This document shows positions 28,890 through 40,997 of a DNA stretch of 64,000 nt, one piece after another. Below the pieces are notes generated by a model. The model did not search any database. It was not told the origin of the DNA and was given only the letters and a program-made list of their open reading frames with translations. This DNA is from Sphingomonas sp. EC-HK361 (lineage in GTDB: Bacteria > Pseudomonadota > Alphaproteobacteria > Sphingomonadales > Sphingomonadaceae): NCBI RefSeq assembly GCF_902498785.1, contig NZ_LR701494.1, positions 62,001 to 126,000 on the forward strand, written 5' to 3'. The translations under genes were made by a program, and so were the position numbers. Numbering within the stretch: the first letter of the stretch is position 1; every line of letters begins with the position of its first letter.

Positions 28890-30833
28890 TTAAACCGTAA
28901 CCTGCTCGCCTAGCTCGAGCACCTTGCCGGGCGGAATCTTCAGGAAGTCGGTGGGGTCGCTCGCGTTTCTCTGCAGGAACATGAAGATCCGGTCCTGCCA
29001 TAGCGGCATGCCTTCTTCGGCGGTGGGCTTCAGCGTGTTGCGGCCGATGAAGAAGGACGTGCGCATCGGGTTCGCAATCAGCCCCGTCGCGCCACCGAAA
29101 CCGAGCGCGGCGGGAATATCCGGCGATTCCATGAACCCGTAATGCAGGACGACAACCGAGAAATTGTCGTCGATCCGCCGTGATTCGATCCGCTCGTCCT
29201 CGCTCACGGTCGGACGATCCCGGGTGCGGATCGTGACGATCAGGTTCTGGCTGTGCAGCACCTTGTTGTGCTTGAGATTGTGGAGGAGCGCGCCCGGGGC
29301 GCTCTCGGCGTTGGCGGTCAGGAACACCGCCGTGCCCTCGACTCGCTCGGGCGGGCGCTTCGACAAGGCGGCGGCGAGATCGACGAGCGGGATCGCCTGG
29401 CGCTGTTCGAACGCGCGGACGATGCCGCGCCCGCGCACCCAGGTGTAGATCATCAGCCCGATGAACGCGGCGACGACCAGCGGCACCCAGCCGCCCTCGA
29501 TCACGCGCAGGATATTCGCGCCGAAGAAGATGGTGTCGAGCGCGAGGAACGGCGCGACGACGAGTGCGGAGCGCGCGCGGCTCCAGTGCCAGCTGTGCCG
29601 TACGACGATATAGGCAAGGCACGTCGTGATGAGCATCGTGCCCGTCACCGCGATGCCATAGGCCGCCGCCATCGCCGAAGAATTCTTGAACTGGACGACG
29701 AGCAGCAGGACGCCTGCGAGGAGCAGCCAGTTGATCGCGGGCAGGTAGATCTGCCCGGCATGGCGCGCCGAGGTGTTGCGGATGCGCAGCCGCGGCAGCA
29801 GGCCGAGCTGGATCGCCTGCTGGGTCAGTGAATAGGCGCCGGTGATGACCGCCTGGCTCGCGATGATCGTGGCGAGCGTCGCGAGGATGACGAGGAACGG
29901 GCGTAGCGTATCGGGCGCCATCAGGAAGAACCAGTCGGCATTCTTGAACACCACACCCTGAGCCTGTGCTGCCTCCAGGGCGTTCAGCGCGAAGGCGCCC
30001 TGCCCGAGATAGTTGAGCATCAGCGCCGGGAAGACGAGCAGGAACCACGCGAGCCGGATCGGCACCGGGCCGAAATGCCCCATGTCGGCGGTCAGCGCTT
30101 CCGCGCCGGTGACGGTCAGGAACACGGCGCCGAGCACGAACAGCCCGATGACGCCGTGATCGCGCATGAAGGCGATGCCATACCACGGGTTGATCACCCG
30201 AAAGATCGATGGCTCGTCGGCGATATGCCAGATGCCGAGCGCGCCGATGACGAGGAACCAGAAGATGCAGACCGGCCCGAAGAGCGCCGAAACGCTCGCG
30301 GTGCCGCGGCGCTGGATCATGAACAGCGCGACGAGGATGACGATCGTCAGGAAGCGGATCGTGCCTTCATGAAAGACATCCTGCATCCCCGGAATCGTCC
30401 GCAAGCCTTCGACCGCCGAGAGCACGGATAGCGCGGGCGTGATGATCGCATCGCCATAGAATAGTGCGGCCCCCGCCGCACCCAGCAGCAGCGCGATCCG
30501 GCTGCGCATGCCCAGCGCGCGCCTGGCCAGTGCGGTCAGCGCCAGAACTCCGCCCTCACCCTGATTGTCGGCACGCATCAGGAAGGACACATATTTGACC
30601 GTGACGACGAGGGTCAGCGTCCAGAGCGCAAGGCTCAGCACGCCGAGGATTTCGCTGGCATCGATGCCGTCCCCGGCCGATTGCGCCAGCGCCTCGCGAA
30701 AGGCGTAGAGCGGGCTCGTTCCGATATCGCCGAACACCACCCCGATCGCGCCCACCGTCAGCGCGATCAGCGCCGGATGATGATGGGAAGCGGCAGGGGA
30801 GGGGGCGGTTCCGGGCTGGGTCGCAACGGACAT
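28890..30833 (-). CDS. kup: Kup-type potassium uptake transporter
   Basis: The 647 aa KUP/HAK protein takes up K+ with protons across the inner membrane. The family hallmark GVVFGDIGTSPLYAFREAL lies near the N terminus, followed by about 12 hydrophobic segments and a C-terminal cytosolic domain ending in LGEQVTV. ATG 30833 (MSVATQPG...) was chosen; the 22 residues of the longer reading are not family-like. The stop lies at the edge of the repeat. Confidence 0.94.
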   Translation of the reverse strand: MSVATQPGTAPSPAASHHHPALIALTVGAIGVVFGDIGTSPLYAFREALAQSAGDGIDASEILGVLSLALWTLTLVVTVKYVSFLMRADNQGEGGVLALTALARRALGMRSRIALLLGAAGAALFYGDAIITPALSVLSAVEGLRTIPGMQDVFHEGTIRFLTIVILVALFMIQRRGTASVSALFGPVCIFWFLVIGALGIWHIADEPSIFRVINPWYGIAFMRDHGVIGLFVLGAVFLTVTGAEALTADMGHFGPVPIRLAWFLLVFPALMLNYLGQGAFALNALEAAQAQGVVFKNADWFFLMAPDTLRPFLVILATLATIIASQAVITGAYSLTQQAIQLGLLPRLRIRNTSARHAGQIYLPAINWLLLAGVLLLVVQFKNSSAMAAAYGIAVTGTMLITTCLAYIVVRHSWHWSRARSALVVAPFLALDTIFFGANILRVIEGGWVPLVVAAFIGLMIYTWVRGRGIVRAFEQRQAIPLVDLAAALSKRPPERVEGTAVFLTANAESAPGALLHNLKHNKVLHSQNLIVTIRTRDRPTVSEDERIESRRIDDNFSVVVLHYGFMESPDIPAALGFGGATGLIANPMRTSFFIGRNTLKPTAEEGMPLWQDRIFMFLQRNASDPTDFLKIPPGKVLELGEQVTV

Positions 30834-30952
30834 GGGCGCAAGGGGACCTTCTGATCGGACGGCGCGCTCTACGCCCTTCGACGGGACGCGCAAGCGCAAT
30901 CATCCGCGACGATAGCGTTGATCGGCTCCCGCTTCTACGGCATGGGACGGGC

Positions 30953-31615
30953 ATGGTTCCCTTTTCGTTCGGCGATCAGCAGCTTGTCGCGCTGCCCGAA
31001 GGCGCGTTGTGGTGGCCGGCGCGGCGTGCGCTGCTGGTCGCCGACCTGCATCTGGAAAAGGCGAGCTGGTTCGCGAAGGGCGGGCAGATGCTGCCGCCTT
31101 ATGACTCGCTGGCGACGCTCGGCGATCTGACGACGATCGTCGCAAGCTACGCGCCCGCCGAGATCTGGTGTCTGGGGGACAGTTTCCACGACATCGAAGG
31201 CTGCGACCGTCTGCCTGCCGCTGCGCGGTCGGCGCTCTTGGCGCTGACGGCGGCGACGCGCTGGACATGGATCACGGGGAATCACGATCGCATGGTGGTC
31301 GATCGCTGCGGCGGCGCGGTGGTGGACGAGGTGGTGGTCGACGGCCTTGTGTTGCGTCACGAGGCCGACCCCGGCGATCCGCGACCCGAGCTGTCAGGGC
31401 ATTTCCACCCGAAGCTGCGCATACGGGTGCGCGGCAAGCTCGTCGCGCGGCGGTGTTTCGTGGCAACTGCGCGCAAGCTGGTGCTGCCGGCCTTCGGGTC
31501 GCTGACGGGGGGGCTGGATGCCGGGCACCCCGAGATCGTGCGTGCGGTAGGGCGGGTGGCTGAGGCGCTGGTGCCGGTCGATAACCGCCTGCTGCGATTC
31601 CCGCTGGCGGCTTGA
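30953..31615 (+). CDS. pdeM: Ligase-associated DNA damage response endonuclease PdeM
   Basis: The 220 aa calcineurin-like metallophosphoesterase has the motifs ADLHLEK (D31, H33), LGDSFHD, TGNHD and SGHFHPK. PdeM proteins normally lie beside an ATP-dependent ligase, the Lhr-like helicase and the MBL exonuclease. Here it stands 5.6 kb past the helicase, separated by three peptidases and kup. It is divergent from kup with a 119-bp intergenic region. Confidence 0.88.
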   Translation: MVPFSFGDQQLVALPEGALWWPARRALLVADLHLEKASWFAKGGQMLPPYDSLATLGDLTTIVASYAPAEIWCLGDSFHDIEGCDRLPAAARSALLALTAATRWTWITGNHDRMVVDRCGGAVVDEVVVDGLVLRHEADPGDPRPELSGHFHPKLRIRVRGKLVARRCFVATARKLVLPAFGSLTGGLDAGHPEIVRAVGRVAEALVPVDNRLLRFPLAA

Positions 31616-31624
31616 GCGCGACCT

Positions 31625-31749
31625 AAATCCTCCCCTGCAAGGGGAGGGGGACCAGCGAAGCTGGTGGAGGGGTGTCGCGCTATCGAGAGGGTAATACCCC
31701 TCCGTCAGTCGCTAGCGCGACTGCCACCTCCCCTTCTAGGGGAGGATTT
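31625..31749. repeat. 120-bp palindromic intergenic repeat, copy 2
   Basis: It starts AAATCCTCCCC and ends GGGGAGGATTT, with internal GGGGACCAGCGAAGCTGGTG and a CTAGCG inner palindrome. The ends match the copies at 7301 and 56360. It lies between the convergent pdeM and msrA genes. Confidence 0.85.
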
Positions 31750-31754
31750 ACGGG

Positions 31755-32402
31755 CTACACCGCCAGCTGCGGAAATCCCGCGCGGAACGCCGCCAGCTTT
31801 GGCTTGTCCCACATCACGATATACGGATGGGTCGGGTTCCGGTCGAAGAAGTTCTGATGATACGCCTCCGCCGGGAAAAAGCGCCCGCCCTCCAGCTTCG
31901 TCACGATCGGCTTGGGGAAACTGTGCGCGCGCGACAGCTGCGCGATGTATCGCGCAGCGACGATCTTCTGCTGCGGCGTCTGCGGGAATATCGCGGAGCG
32001 ATAGCTGATGCCGGTGTCCGGCCCCTGGCGGTTCAGCTCGGTCGGATCGTGCGCGATCGAGAAATAGACGCGGAGCAGCGTGCCATAGCTCACAACGCGC
32101 GGATCGTAGCTGATGCGAACCGCCTCGGCATGGCCGGTCCGTTCGCTGCTGACTTGCGCGTAGTTGGCCGTGGCGCTCGTGCCACCGGCGTAACCCGCGG
32201 TGACCGACTTCACGCCCTTCACATGCTCGAACACGGCTTCCATGCCCCAGAAGCACCCGCCGGCAAGCACCGCCGTCTGCATGCCGGGCGTCGCCGGCAC
32301 GTCCTGCGCGGGCGCGGGAAGGGGGACGGCGCGCTCAGCGGCGGCAAGGCCGGCAGTCAGCGCCGCGGCAATGATGGCCAGTCCGGTGAGCGCTGCCTTC
32401 AT
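31755..32402 (-). CDS. msrA: Secreted peptide-methionine (S)-S-oxide reductase MsrA
   Basis: MsrA reduces the S epimer of methionine sulfoxide. The 215 aa protein has the active site AGGCFWGMEAVF and the family's VTAGYAGG and HAEAVRISYDP stretches. A signal peptide (LTGLAIIAAALTAGLAAAE) implies periplasmic action, unlike many cytosolic MsrA enzymes. ATG 32402 overlaps the stop of a tiny upstream ORF as TGATG. Confidence 0.92.
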   Translation of the reverse strand: MKAALTGLAIIAAALTAGLAAAERAVPLPAPAQDVPATPGMQTAVLAGGCFWGMEAVFEHVKGVKSVTAGYAGGTSATANYAQVSSERTGHAEAVRISYDPRVVSYGTLLRVYFSIAHDPTELNRQGPDTGISYRSAIFPQTPQQKIVAARYIAQLSRAHSFPKPIVTKLEGGRFFPAEAYHQNFFDRNPTHPYIVMWDKPKLAAFRAGFPQLAV

Positions 32403-32545
32403 CAGCGATTCGCCTCGATCTGCGTCGGCGCCTTTGCATGCACGTGCATCGCGTCCGCCGACTGGACCGCGACGAGCCCCACGGCGCCGATGGCGAAACC
32501 GCCGACGAACTGCCACAGGAAGCTGGATTTCAGAAGCGCACGCAT
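32402..32545 (-). CDS. Small single-pass membrane protein upstream of msrA
   Basis: The 47-codon ORF begins M-R-A-L-L-K-S-S-F-L-W-Q-F and has one hydrophobic segment (FVGGFAIGAVGLVAVQ). A short tail follows with M-H-V-H-A-K, ending in E-A-N-R. Its TGA overlaps the msrA ATG, so msrA translation is likely coupled to it. A start upstream of a charged N terminus followed by a hydrophobic stretch fits a real membrane peptide or an uncleaved signal. I recognise no family. Confidence 0.6.
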   Translation of the reverse strand: MRALLKSSFLWQFVGGFAIGAVGLVAVQSADAMHVHAKAPTQIEANR

Positions 32546-32714
32546 TGCCCGTCCTTTTCGGATCTGACTGGTGAATAGTTACGGCCGCCAGATCGGAATG
32601 ATGCGATCCTGCGATAATGTCGTTTTTAGAAACACTGGATTAACGGGCCGTGGGCGACCCGTTCATTTGCCAGCTAGGCGGCGATGCTCACCGCGCCCCG
32701 ATCATCGCAGGGGA

Positions 32715-35731
<3,017 letters not shown>

Positions 35732-35811
35732 GGCTGTCAGCGATGCCGAGGCTTCGCCGTTCGCGCAAGCGCCGATTGTGCGCGTCGCATACGCGGCCTA
35801 TCTGGCGGGGC

Positions 35812-36471
35812 ATGACCAATCCCCCGATGCGCGCCGCGATCGTGCCCGTCACCCCGCTCCAGCAGAACTGCACCATCCTGTGGTGCACCGCGACGATGAA
35901 GGCGGCGATCGTCGATCCGGGCGGCGATATCGACAAGGTGCAGGCGGCGCTCACGCATCACGGGCTGACAGCGGAAAAGATCCTGCTCACCCACGGCCAT
36001 ATCGACCATGCCGGCGAGGCGAAGCCGCTCGCCGAGGCGCTGGGCGTGCCGATCGAGGGACCGCATGAGGCCGACCGGTTCTGGCTCGCGCGGCTCGACG
36101 AGGACGGCCGCAACTACGGCATTCGCGGCGTGGTGTTCGAACCCGATCGCTGGCTTGTCGAAGGCGACACGGTCAGCATCGGCGATCTGAACCTCGACGT
36201 CTACGAGACGCCCGGCCACACACCGGGTCATGTCATTTTCCACCACGCGCCCTCGAAATTCGCGCAGGTCGGCGACGTGCTGTTCCAGGGATCGATCGGT
36301 CGCACCGACTTCCCGCTCGGCAATCACAAGCAGCTGATCGAATCGATCGTCACGAAGCTGTGGCCGCTCGGCGACGACACCAGCTTCATCCCCGGCCACG
36401 GCGGCGCGAGCACCTTCGCGCACGAGCGCCAGCACAACATGTTCGTCAGCGACCGCGCGCTCGCGGCCTGA
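35812..36471 (+). CDS. MBL-fold hydrolase (glyoxalase II-like)
   Basis: The 219 aa metallo-beta-lactamase protein has the motif LTHGHIDHAGEA, then TPGHTPGHV, FQGSIGRTDFP and FIPGHGGAST. These are typical of the small GloB-like/YcbL group that hydrolyses thioesters. ATG 35812 was chosen; ATG 35827 is possible. It is divergent from pabBC and convergent with the MAPEG gene, whose stop is 4 bp away. Confidence 0.88.
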   Translation: MTNPPMRAAIVPVTPLQQNCTILWCTATMKAAIVDPGGDIDKVQAALTHHGLTAEKILLTHGHIDHAGEAKPLAEALGVPIEGPHEADRFWLARLDEDGRNYGIRGVVFEPDRWLVEGDTVSIGDLNLDVYETPGHTPGHVIFHHAPSKFAQVGDVLFQGSIGRTDFPLGNHKQLIESIVTKLWPLGDDTSFIPGHGGASTFAHERQHNMFVSDRALAA

Positions 36472-36475
36472 CGCG

Positions 36476-36919
36476 TCAGCCGCGCGCGAGTGCCGGCGGG
36501 ACGGGGGCGGAGGGCACGCTGCCCCGATCGGCGATCAGGGGCAGGACGATGGCATAAAGCCCGAGCCCAGCGAGGGTCAGCAGGGTCACGATCGTTCCGA
36601 TCGTCCGCCCCTGGCCGCGCCCGTCCATGCCGATGCCGTGCACAATGCGCGCGACGACGAACAGCCCTGCGACAACCGCGAGCCATGTCGATGTCCCGCT
36701 CGTGAATTCGATCAGCCCGACGAGCGCGAGGACGAAGGGCGCATATTCGGCGAAATTGGCGTGCGCGCGCATCCGCCGAATCACGCGTTCGTTGCCGCCG
36801 TCGCCGACGCTCACCTTTTCGGCCGTGCGCACCTGCCCGACCCGGTAACCGAGCCAGACGTTGACCAGCGCCATCGCGCCAGCACTGACGAGCGTGATCG
36901 GCAACAAGACCGTCGACAT
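36476..36919 (-). CDS. MAPEG-family membrane protein
   Basis: The 147 aa protein has four hydrophobic segments (about residues 2-25, 58-76, 78-98 and 112-132). The MAPEG signature [19 protein letters not shown] lies between the first and second. The family includes glutathione-dependent membrane enzymes; bacterial members are largely uncharacterised. An ATG at 36925 would add two residues, but its GGGGG lies directly against the codon, so ATG 36919 has the better spacing. Confidence 0.83.
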   Translation of the reverse strand: MSTVLLPITLVSAGAMALVNVWLGYRVGQVRTAEKVSVGDGGNERVIRRMRAHANFAEYAPFVLALVGLIEFTSGTSTWLAVVAGLFVVARIVHGIGMDGRGQGRTIGTIVTLLTLAGLGLYAIVLPLIADRGSVPSAPVPPALARG

Positions 36920-37137
36920 CGGCATCCCCCCTGGTTCGCCAGGCCGCGATCCCGCGCCTTTGGCAAGGGCTGCGACGATGGCAGGCGTGGCGCGCGCTTG
37001 CAACGTCCGCGCTTTTCGCTATAGCCGCACCCTTCGCGACGCGTCCGGACGCCTGCGCGGCCGGTGCTTGCGCCGGCGGCTCATGGTTCTGCCGGACCTG
37101 TCGGTTTTGTCGTTCATACCAGAATCAAGGTGCCGCA

Positions 37138-37317
37138 ATGGCCGTCCCCAAGAGAAAGACTTCGCCCTCCCGCCGTGGAATGCGCCGCGCCCATGACGCG
37201 CTGAGCATCGCGTCGTTCCAGGAATGCCCGAACTGTGGCGAGCTGAAGCGCCCGCACAATCTGTGCGGCGCCTGCGGCCATTATAACGGTCGCGAAGTCG
37301 TCTCGGCCGAAGGCTGA
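37138..37317 (+). CDS. rpmF: 50S ribosomal protein L32
   Basis: The 59 aa protein has the conserved N terminus [14 protein letters not shown] and the zinc-type cysteines CPNC ... CGACG. It is a small large-subunit protein. It lies 35 bp before plsX, the usual rpmF-plsX-fabH arrangement that links ribosome and phospholipid supply. Confidence 0.96.
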   Translation: MAVPKRKTSPSRRGMRRAHDALSIASFQECPNCGELKRPHNLCGACGHYNGREVVSAEG

Positions 37318-37352
37318 CGCCACCACCACTGCCGAAGGGAAGTTGCCCGCCC

Positions 37353-38411
37353 ATGTCCGACAGTTCCTGGATCGCCGTCGATGCGATGGGCGGTGACAAG
37401 GGGCTGGCGGTCATGCTGGCGGGTGTCGCGCGTGCGCGACACCGCTTCCCGGACATGCGGTTCTATCTGGTCGGTGACGAGCAGGCGATCGCAGACGGGC
37501 TGAACGCCCACCCCAATCTCAGCGCGCATGCCGAGATCGTCCACGCGCCCGACGTCGTCGGCTCGAGCGACAAGCCGAGCCAGGCGATCCGGCGCGCCAA
37601 GACGACATCGATGGGTATGGCGATCGACCTGGTGAAACAGGGCCGCGCCGGCGCCGCCGTATCGTCGGGCAATACCGGCGCGCTCATGGCGATGGCCAAG
37701 CTGGCGCTCCGCACGATGAAGGGGATCGATCGTCCAGCGCTTGCGGCGATGCTGCCGACGCTTGGCGACAACGACGTCGTGATGCTCGATCTCGGCGCGA
37801 ATACCGATTGCGACGCGCGCAACCTCGTCCAGTTCGCGGTCATGGGCGCGGCCTACGCGCGCACCACGCTCGATCTCGCCAACCCGCGCGTCGCGCTGCT
37901 CAACATCGGCAGCGAGGATCAGAAGGGCACGGATGAAGTCCGCGACGCGGCGCAGGCGCTGAAGGACGCGACCCATCTGCCGATGGCGTTCACCGGCTTC
38001 GTCGAGGGCGACCGGCTGGCGCGTGGCGATGTGGACGTGATCGTGTGCGACGGCTTTTCCGGCAATATCGCGCTGAAGACCGCCGAAGGCACCGCGCGCT
38101 TCGTGGCCGATCTGCTCAAGCGCGCGTTTCGCAGTTCGGTGCGTTCGAAGATCGGCTTCCTGATTTCCAGGCCGGCGACCGAATTGCTGCGCGATCACCT
38201 CGATCCTAACAATCACAATGGCGCGGTGTTTCTTGGTCTCAATGGCCTCGTCGTAAAAAGCCATGGCGGCGCCAACGAGCTCGGCGTCGCGACTGCGATC
38301 GGCAATGCGGCCAAGATGGTGAAGAACGACCTGACCCGCCGGATCATCGACGATCTGCGCAATTTCGAGGCGGCGCCGGCAGCGTCGGCTTCCGCGGCGG
38401 ATGCGGCATGA
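37353..38411 (+). CDS. plsX: Phosphate acyltransferase PlsX
   Basis: PlsX converts acyl-ACP to acyl-phosphate for phosphatidic acid synthesis and is peripheral to the inner membrane. The 352 aa protein starts with the typical VDAMGGDKG. It has ERxx-style nucleotide-like segments and [17 protein letters not shown] and [26 protein letters not shown] precedes the ATG. The stop overlaps fabH as ATGA. Confidence 0.95.
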   Translation: MSDSSWIAVDAMGGDKGLAVMLAGVARARHRFPDMRFYLVGDEQAIADGLNAHPNLSAHAEIVHAPDVVGSSDKPSQAIRRAKTTSMGMAIDLVKQGRAGAAVSSGNTGALMAMAKLALRTMKGIDRPALAAMLPTLGDNDVVMLDLGANTDCDARNLVQFAVMGAAYARTTLDLANPRVALLNIGSEDQKGTDEVRDAAQALKDATHLPMAFTGFVEGDRLARGDVDVIVCDGFSGNIALKTAEGTARFVADLLKRAFRSSVRSKIGFLISRPATELLRDHLDPNNHNGAVFLGLNGLVVKSHGGANELGVATAIGNAAKMVKNDLTRRIIDDLRNFEAAPAASASAADAA

Positions 38412-39376
38412 TTCGCAGCGTCATCACCGGCACCGGCTCGGCACTTCCCGCGCACCGCGTGTCGAACGCGGAACTGGCGAAGCGCGTCGATACCTCGGAC
38501 GACTGGATCGTCGAGCGCACCGGAATCCGCTTCCGTCACATCGCCAGTCCTGACGAAACGACGGGCACGCTCGCAACCGATGCGAGCCGCGCCGCGCTCG
38601 CCGCTGCCGGCATCGAGGCGCAGGCGATCGACCTGATCGTGCTCGCGACGGCCACGCCCGACCAGACCTTCCCCGCCACCGCCACCAAGGTGCAGGCCGC
38701 GCTCGGCATCGACGATTGCGTCGCGTTCGACGTGGCCGCGGTGTGTTCGGGCTTTCTCTACGCGGTGCAGGTCGCCGACAGCATGTTGCGCAGTGGTGCC
38801 GCGAAGCGCGCGCTCGTCATCGGCGCGGAGACGTTCAGCCGGCTGCTCGACTGGGAAGACCGTACGACCTGCGTGCTGTTCGGCGACGGCGCGGGCGCGA
38901 TCGTGCTGGAGGCGCAGGACAGCGCCGACGATGGTGGGCGCGGCATTCTCGCGTCCAAGCTTCACGCGGACGGGCGACACAACGAACTGCTCTACGTCGA
39001 TGGCGGGCCATCCACGACGGGCACCGTCGGCAAGCTGCGCATGAAGGGGCGTGAGGTTTTTCGCCACGCCGTCGTCAATCTCGCCGCGGTGATGGAGGAG
39101 TCGCTCGGGCTTGCCGGGCTGACCTCCGCCGATGTCGACTGGGTCGTGCCGCATCAGGCGAACGCCCGCATCCTCGATGCGACCGCCCGCAAATTGGGGC
39201 TGCCTGCCGAAAAGGTTGTGATGACCGTCGACCGCCATGCCAACACGTCGGCCGCCTCGGTGCCGCTGGCGCTCGATGCGGCCGTTCGTGACGGGCGCAT
39301 CAAGGCGGGGCATGTGATCGTTCTCGAGGCGATGGGCGGGGGATTCACTTGGGGTGCGGCTGTCGTTCGTTTCTGA
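38408..39376 (+). CDS. fabH: Beta-ketoacyl-ACP synthase III
   Basis: FabH starts fatty acid synthesis by condensing acetyl-CoA with malonyl-ACP. The 322 aa thiolase-fold enzyme has the triad C113 (AAVCSGF), H249 (VPHQANARI) and N279 (RHANTSAAS). A closing [13 protein letters not shown] is typical of the family. It is translationally coupled to plsX. Confidence 0.96.
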   Translation: MIRSVITGTGSALPAHRVSNAELAKRVDTSDDWIVERTGIRFRHIASPDETTGTLATDASRAALAAAGIEAQAIDLIVLATATPDQTFPATATKVQAALGIDDCVAFDVAAVCSGFLYAVQVADSMLRSGAAKRALVIGAETFSRLLDWEDRTTCVLFGDGAGAIVLEAQDSADDGGRGILASKLHADGRHNELLYVDGGPSTTGTVGKLRMKGREVFRHAVVNLAAVMEESLGLAGLTSADVDWVVPHQANARILDATARKLGLPAEKVVMTVDRHANTSAASVPLALDAAVRDGRIKAGHVIVLEAMGGGFTWGAAVVRF

Positions 39377-39455
39377 GGCGTTTCGAACTTACCGATAAAT
39401 TTCTTTCGCTTGAGACTTTCGCTGTGATAATCTTCGCGCGGGGGAAGGAGATGCC

Positions 39456-39755
39456 ATGACCACCGGGGGTACACTTACAAGGGCCGATCTGGCCGAATCG
39501 CTGCATTCGCAGGTCGGTCTGTCGCGCGCCGATTCGTCGCGCCTCGTCGAACAGATTCTCGACAAGATGTGCGGCGCGCTCGCCAATGGCGAGAACGTCA
39601 AGATTTCTGGTTTCGGCACATTCGTGCTGCGCGACAAGGGCGAGCGGATCGGCCGCAATCCGAAGACCGGCGTCGAAGTGCCGATCGCGCCGCGCCGCGT
39701 TCTGACCTTCCGCGCCAGCCAGATGATGCGGGAACGCATCGTCTCCGCTGGCTGA
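39456..39755 (+). CDS. ihfA: Integration host factor subunit alpha
   Basis: The 99 aa HU/IHF DNA-bending protein has the DNA-binding arm [20 protein letters not shown] and the family start [10 protein letters not shown]. It forms a heterodimer with IhfB. IHF commonly bends DNA at sigma-54 promoters, which suits the two such promoters in this window. GGGAAGGAG precedes the ATG. Confidence 0.94.
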   Translation: MTTGGTLTRADLAESLHSQVGLSRADSSRLVEQILDKMCGALANGENVKISGFGTFVLRDKGERIGRNPKTGVEVPIAPRRVLTFRASQMMRERIVSAG

Positions 39756-39759
39756 CACG

Positions 39760-40137
39760 ATGGCGGCAGGCGACGGCCCCGCGAAGGCTGCCGGTGCATT
39801 CCGCACGATCGGCGAGCTTTCGCGCGATACGGGGCTGCCGCCGCACATCCTGCGCTATTGGGAGACGCGGTTTCCGCAGCTGCGGCCTGTGACCCGTGCC
39901 GGCAACCGCCGTTATTATCGCCCGGACGACGTCCGGCTCGTCCAGCGTATCGACGCGTTGCTCAACCGCGACGGGTATACGGTCCGCGGCGTCCAGCAGT
40001 TGCTGGCGCGTGAGGGCGGGGTGATCGCCGGCGGTGACGCTCCCGGCGGCGATGACGATGACACGCCGAAGCCGCTCGCCGATCTGATCGCGATCCGCGA
40101 CGCGCTGGCGGGCGCTCTACGCACGGACGCGCGCTAG
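39760..40137 (+). CDS. MerR-family transcriptional regulator
   Basis: The 125 aa protein has an N-terminal winged helix (FRTIGELSRDTGLPPHILRY, W-E-T-R-F-P-Q-L, RNRRYYRPDDVRLVQRI) and a short C-terminal part without metal-binding cysteines. A gene of this type directly follows ihfA in many alphaproteobacteria. Its ligand and targets are not known to me. Confidence 0.88.
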   Translation: MAAGDGPAKAAGAFRTIGELSRDTGLPPHILRYWETRFPQLRPVTRAGNRRYYRPDDVRLVQRIDALLNRDGYTVRGVQQLLAREGGVIAGGDAPGGDDDDTPKPLADLIAIRDALAGALRTDAR

Positions 40138-40179
40138 CCCCGGTTTCGGTGCGCCGAACGGCCGCACTCGAACCATCGC

Positions 40180-40833
40180 CTAATCCTTTGGCGTGATCCC
40201 GTCGCGCAGCATTGCGGCCACGATATCGGCAACTTCGCCTGCGCTGCGGTCCTCGCCCCACACGGCGAAACGAAGCCCCAGGAACACGTTCATTCCCATG
40301 ATCGCCCAGGCGTGCACGTCGCCAATGTCCGCGATGATCTCGCCGCGGTCGGCGGCGACGCGCAGGCGCGCGGCGATGCGGTCGGCGGTCACCGCATAGT
40401 GGCTGCGAAAGCTTTCGGGATCGACGAATTCGGCTTCGTCGATGATCCGGTAGATTTCCTTGTGCCCGCGGGCAAAGGTCAGGAACTGCTCGAGTCCGGC
40501 GCGCTCGGCCGAAATCTGGTCGGATGCGGCGCGAATCGCGGGGGCGACGTGGTCGCGCACCTGATCCGACATATCGCGCACCAGCGCGCGGAAGACGGCG
40601 TCCTTCGAGTCAAAATAGGTATAAAAGCTCCCCAGCGCGACGCCCGCACGGCGCGTGATGTCGCTGATCGACGCGTCGTGGAAACCGCGTTCGCCGAATT
40701 CCAGAGCGGCGGCATCGAGAATCGCGCGAAGCGTCCGGCGGCCGCGTTCGGTGCGCGGGGCCTTTCCCTCGCTTGCCGGTGACACGGCATCGGCCGAATC
40801 GGTGCCGGGCGTCGCGCCGGCCGTCCTGCCCAT
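40180..40833 (-). CDS. TetR-family regulator divergent from a TonB receptor
   Basis: The 217 aa protein has an N-terminal TetR helix-turn-helix (ILDAAALEFGERGFHDASIS, DITRRAGVALGSFYTYFDSK) and an all-helical ligand domain. ATG 40833 has a strong GGAGGGGAAGAGG ribosome site. It faces the TonB receptor/MFS pair across 164 bp and is the likely repressor of that uptake locus. Confidence 0.88.
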   Translation of the reverse strand: MGRTAGATPGTDSADAVSPASEGKAPRTERGRRTLRAILDAAALEFGERGFHDASISDITRRAGVALGSFYTYFDSKDAVFRALVRDMSDQVRDHVAPAIRAASDQISAERAGLEQFLTFARGHKEIYRIIDEAEFVDPESFRSHYAVTADRIAARLRVAADRGEIIADIGDVHAWAIMGMNVFLGLRFAVWGEDRSAGEVADIVAAMLRDGITPKD

Positions 40834-40997
40834 CCTCTTCCCCTCCGCCACGCCTGTGTCCTCCCCAACACGCCATTTCCACAATCGGCGCAAGACCAAG
40901 TTGAATCCTGGTTCATGTTTCAGTATAGCCCTGCTCGAACGGTGCACAACCCGGTCGTGGAATCGGGGTCAGCGCTACAAGGGGAGGGGTTATTTCG

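Noticed and set aside
40138..40179. Possible tRNA after the ihfA-merR block
   Set aside because: A tRNA often follows this block in alphaproteobacteria, but the 42-base gap is too short and has no cloverleaf sequence.
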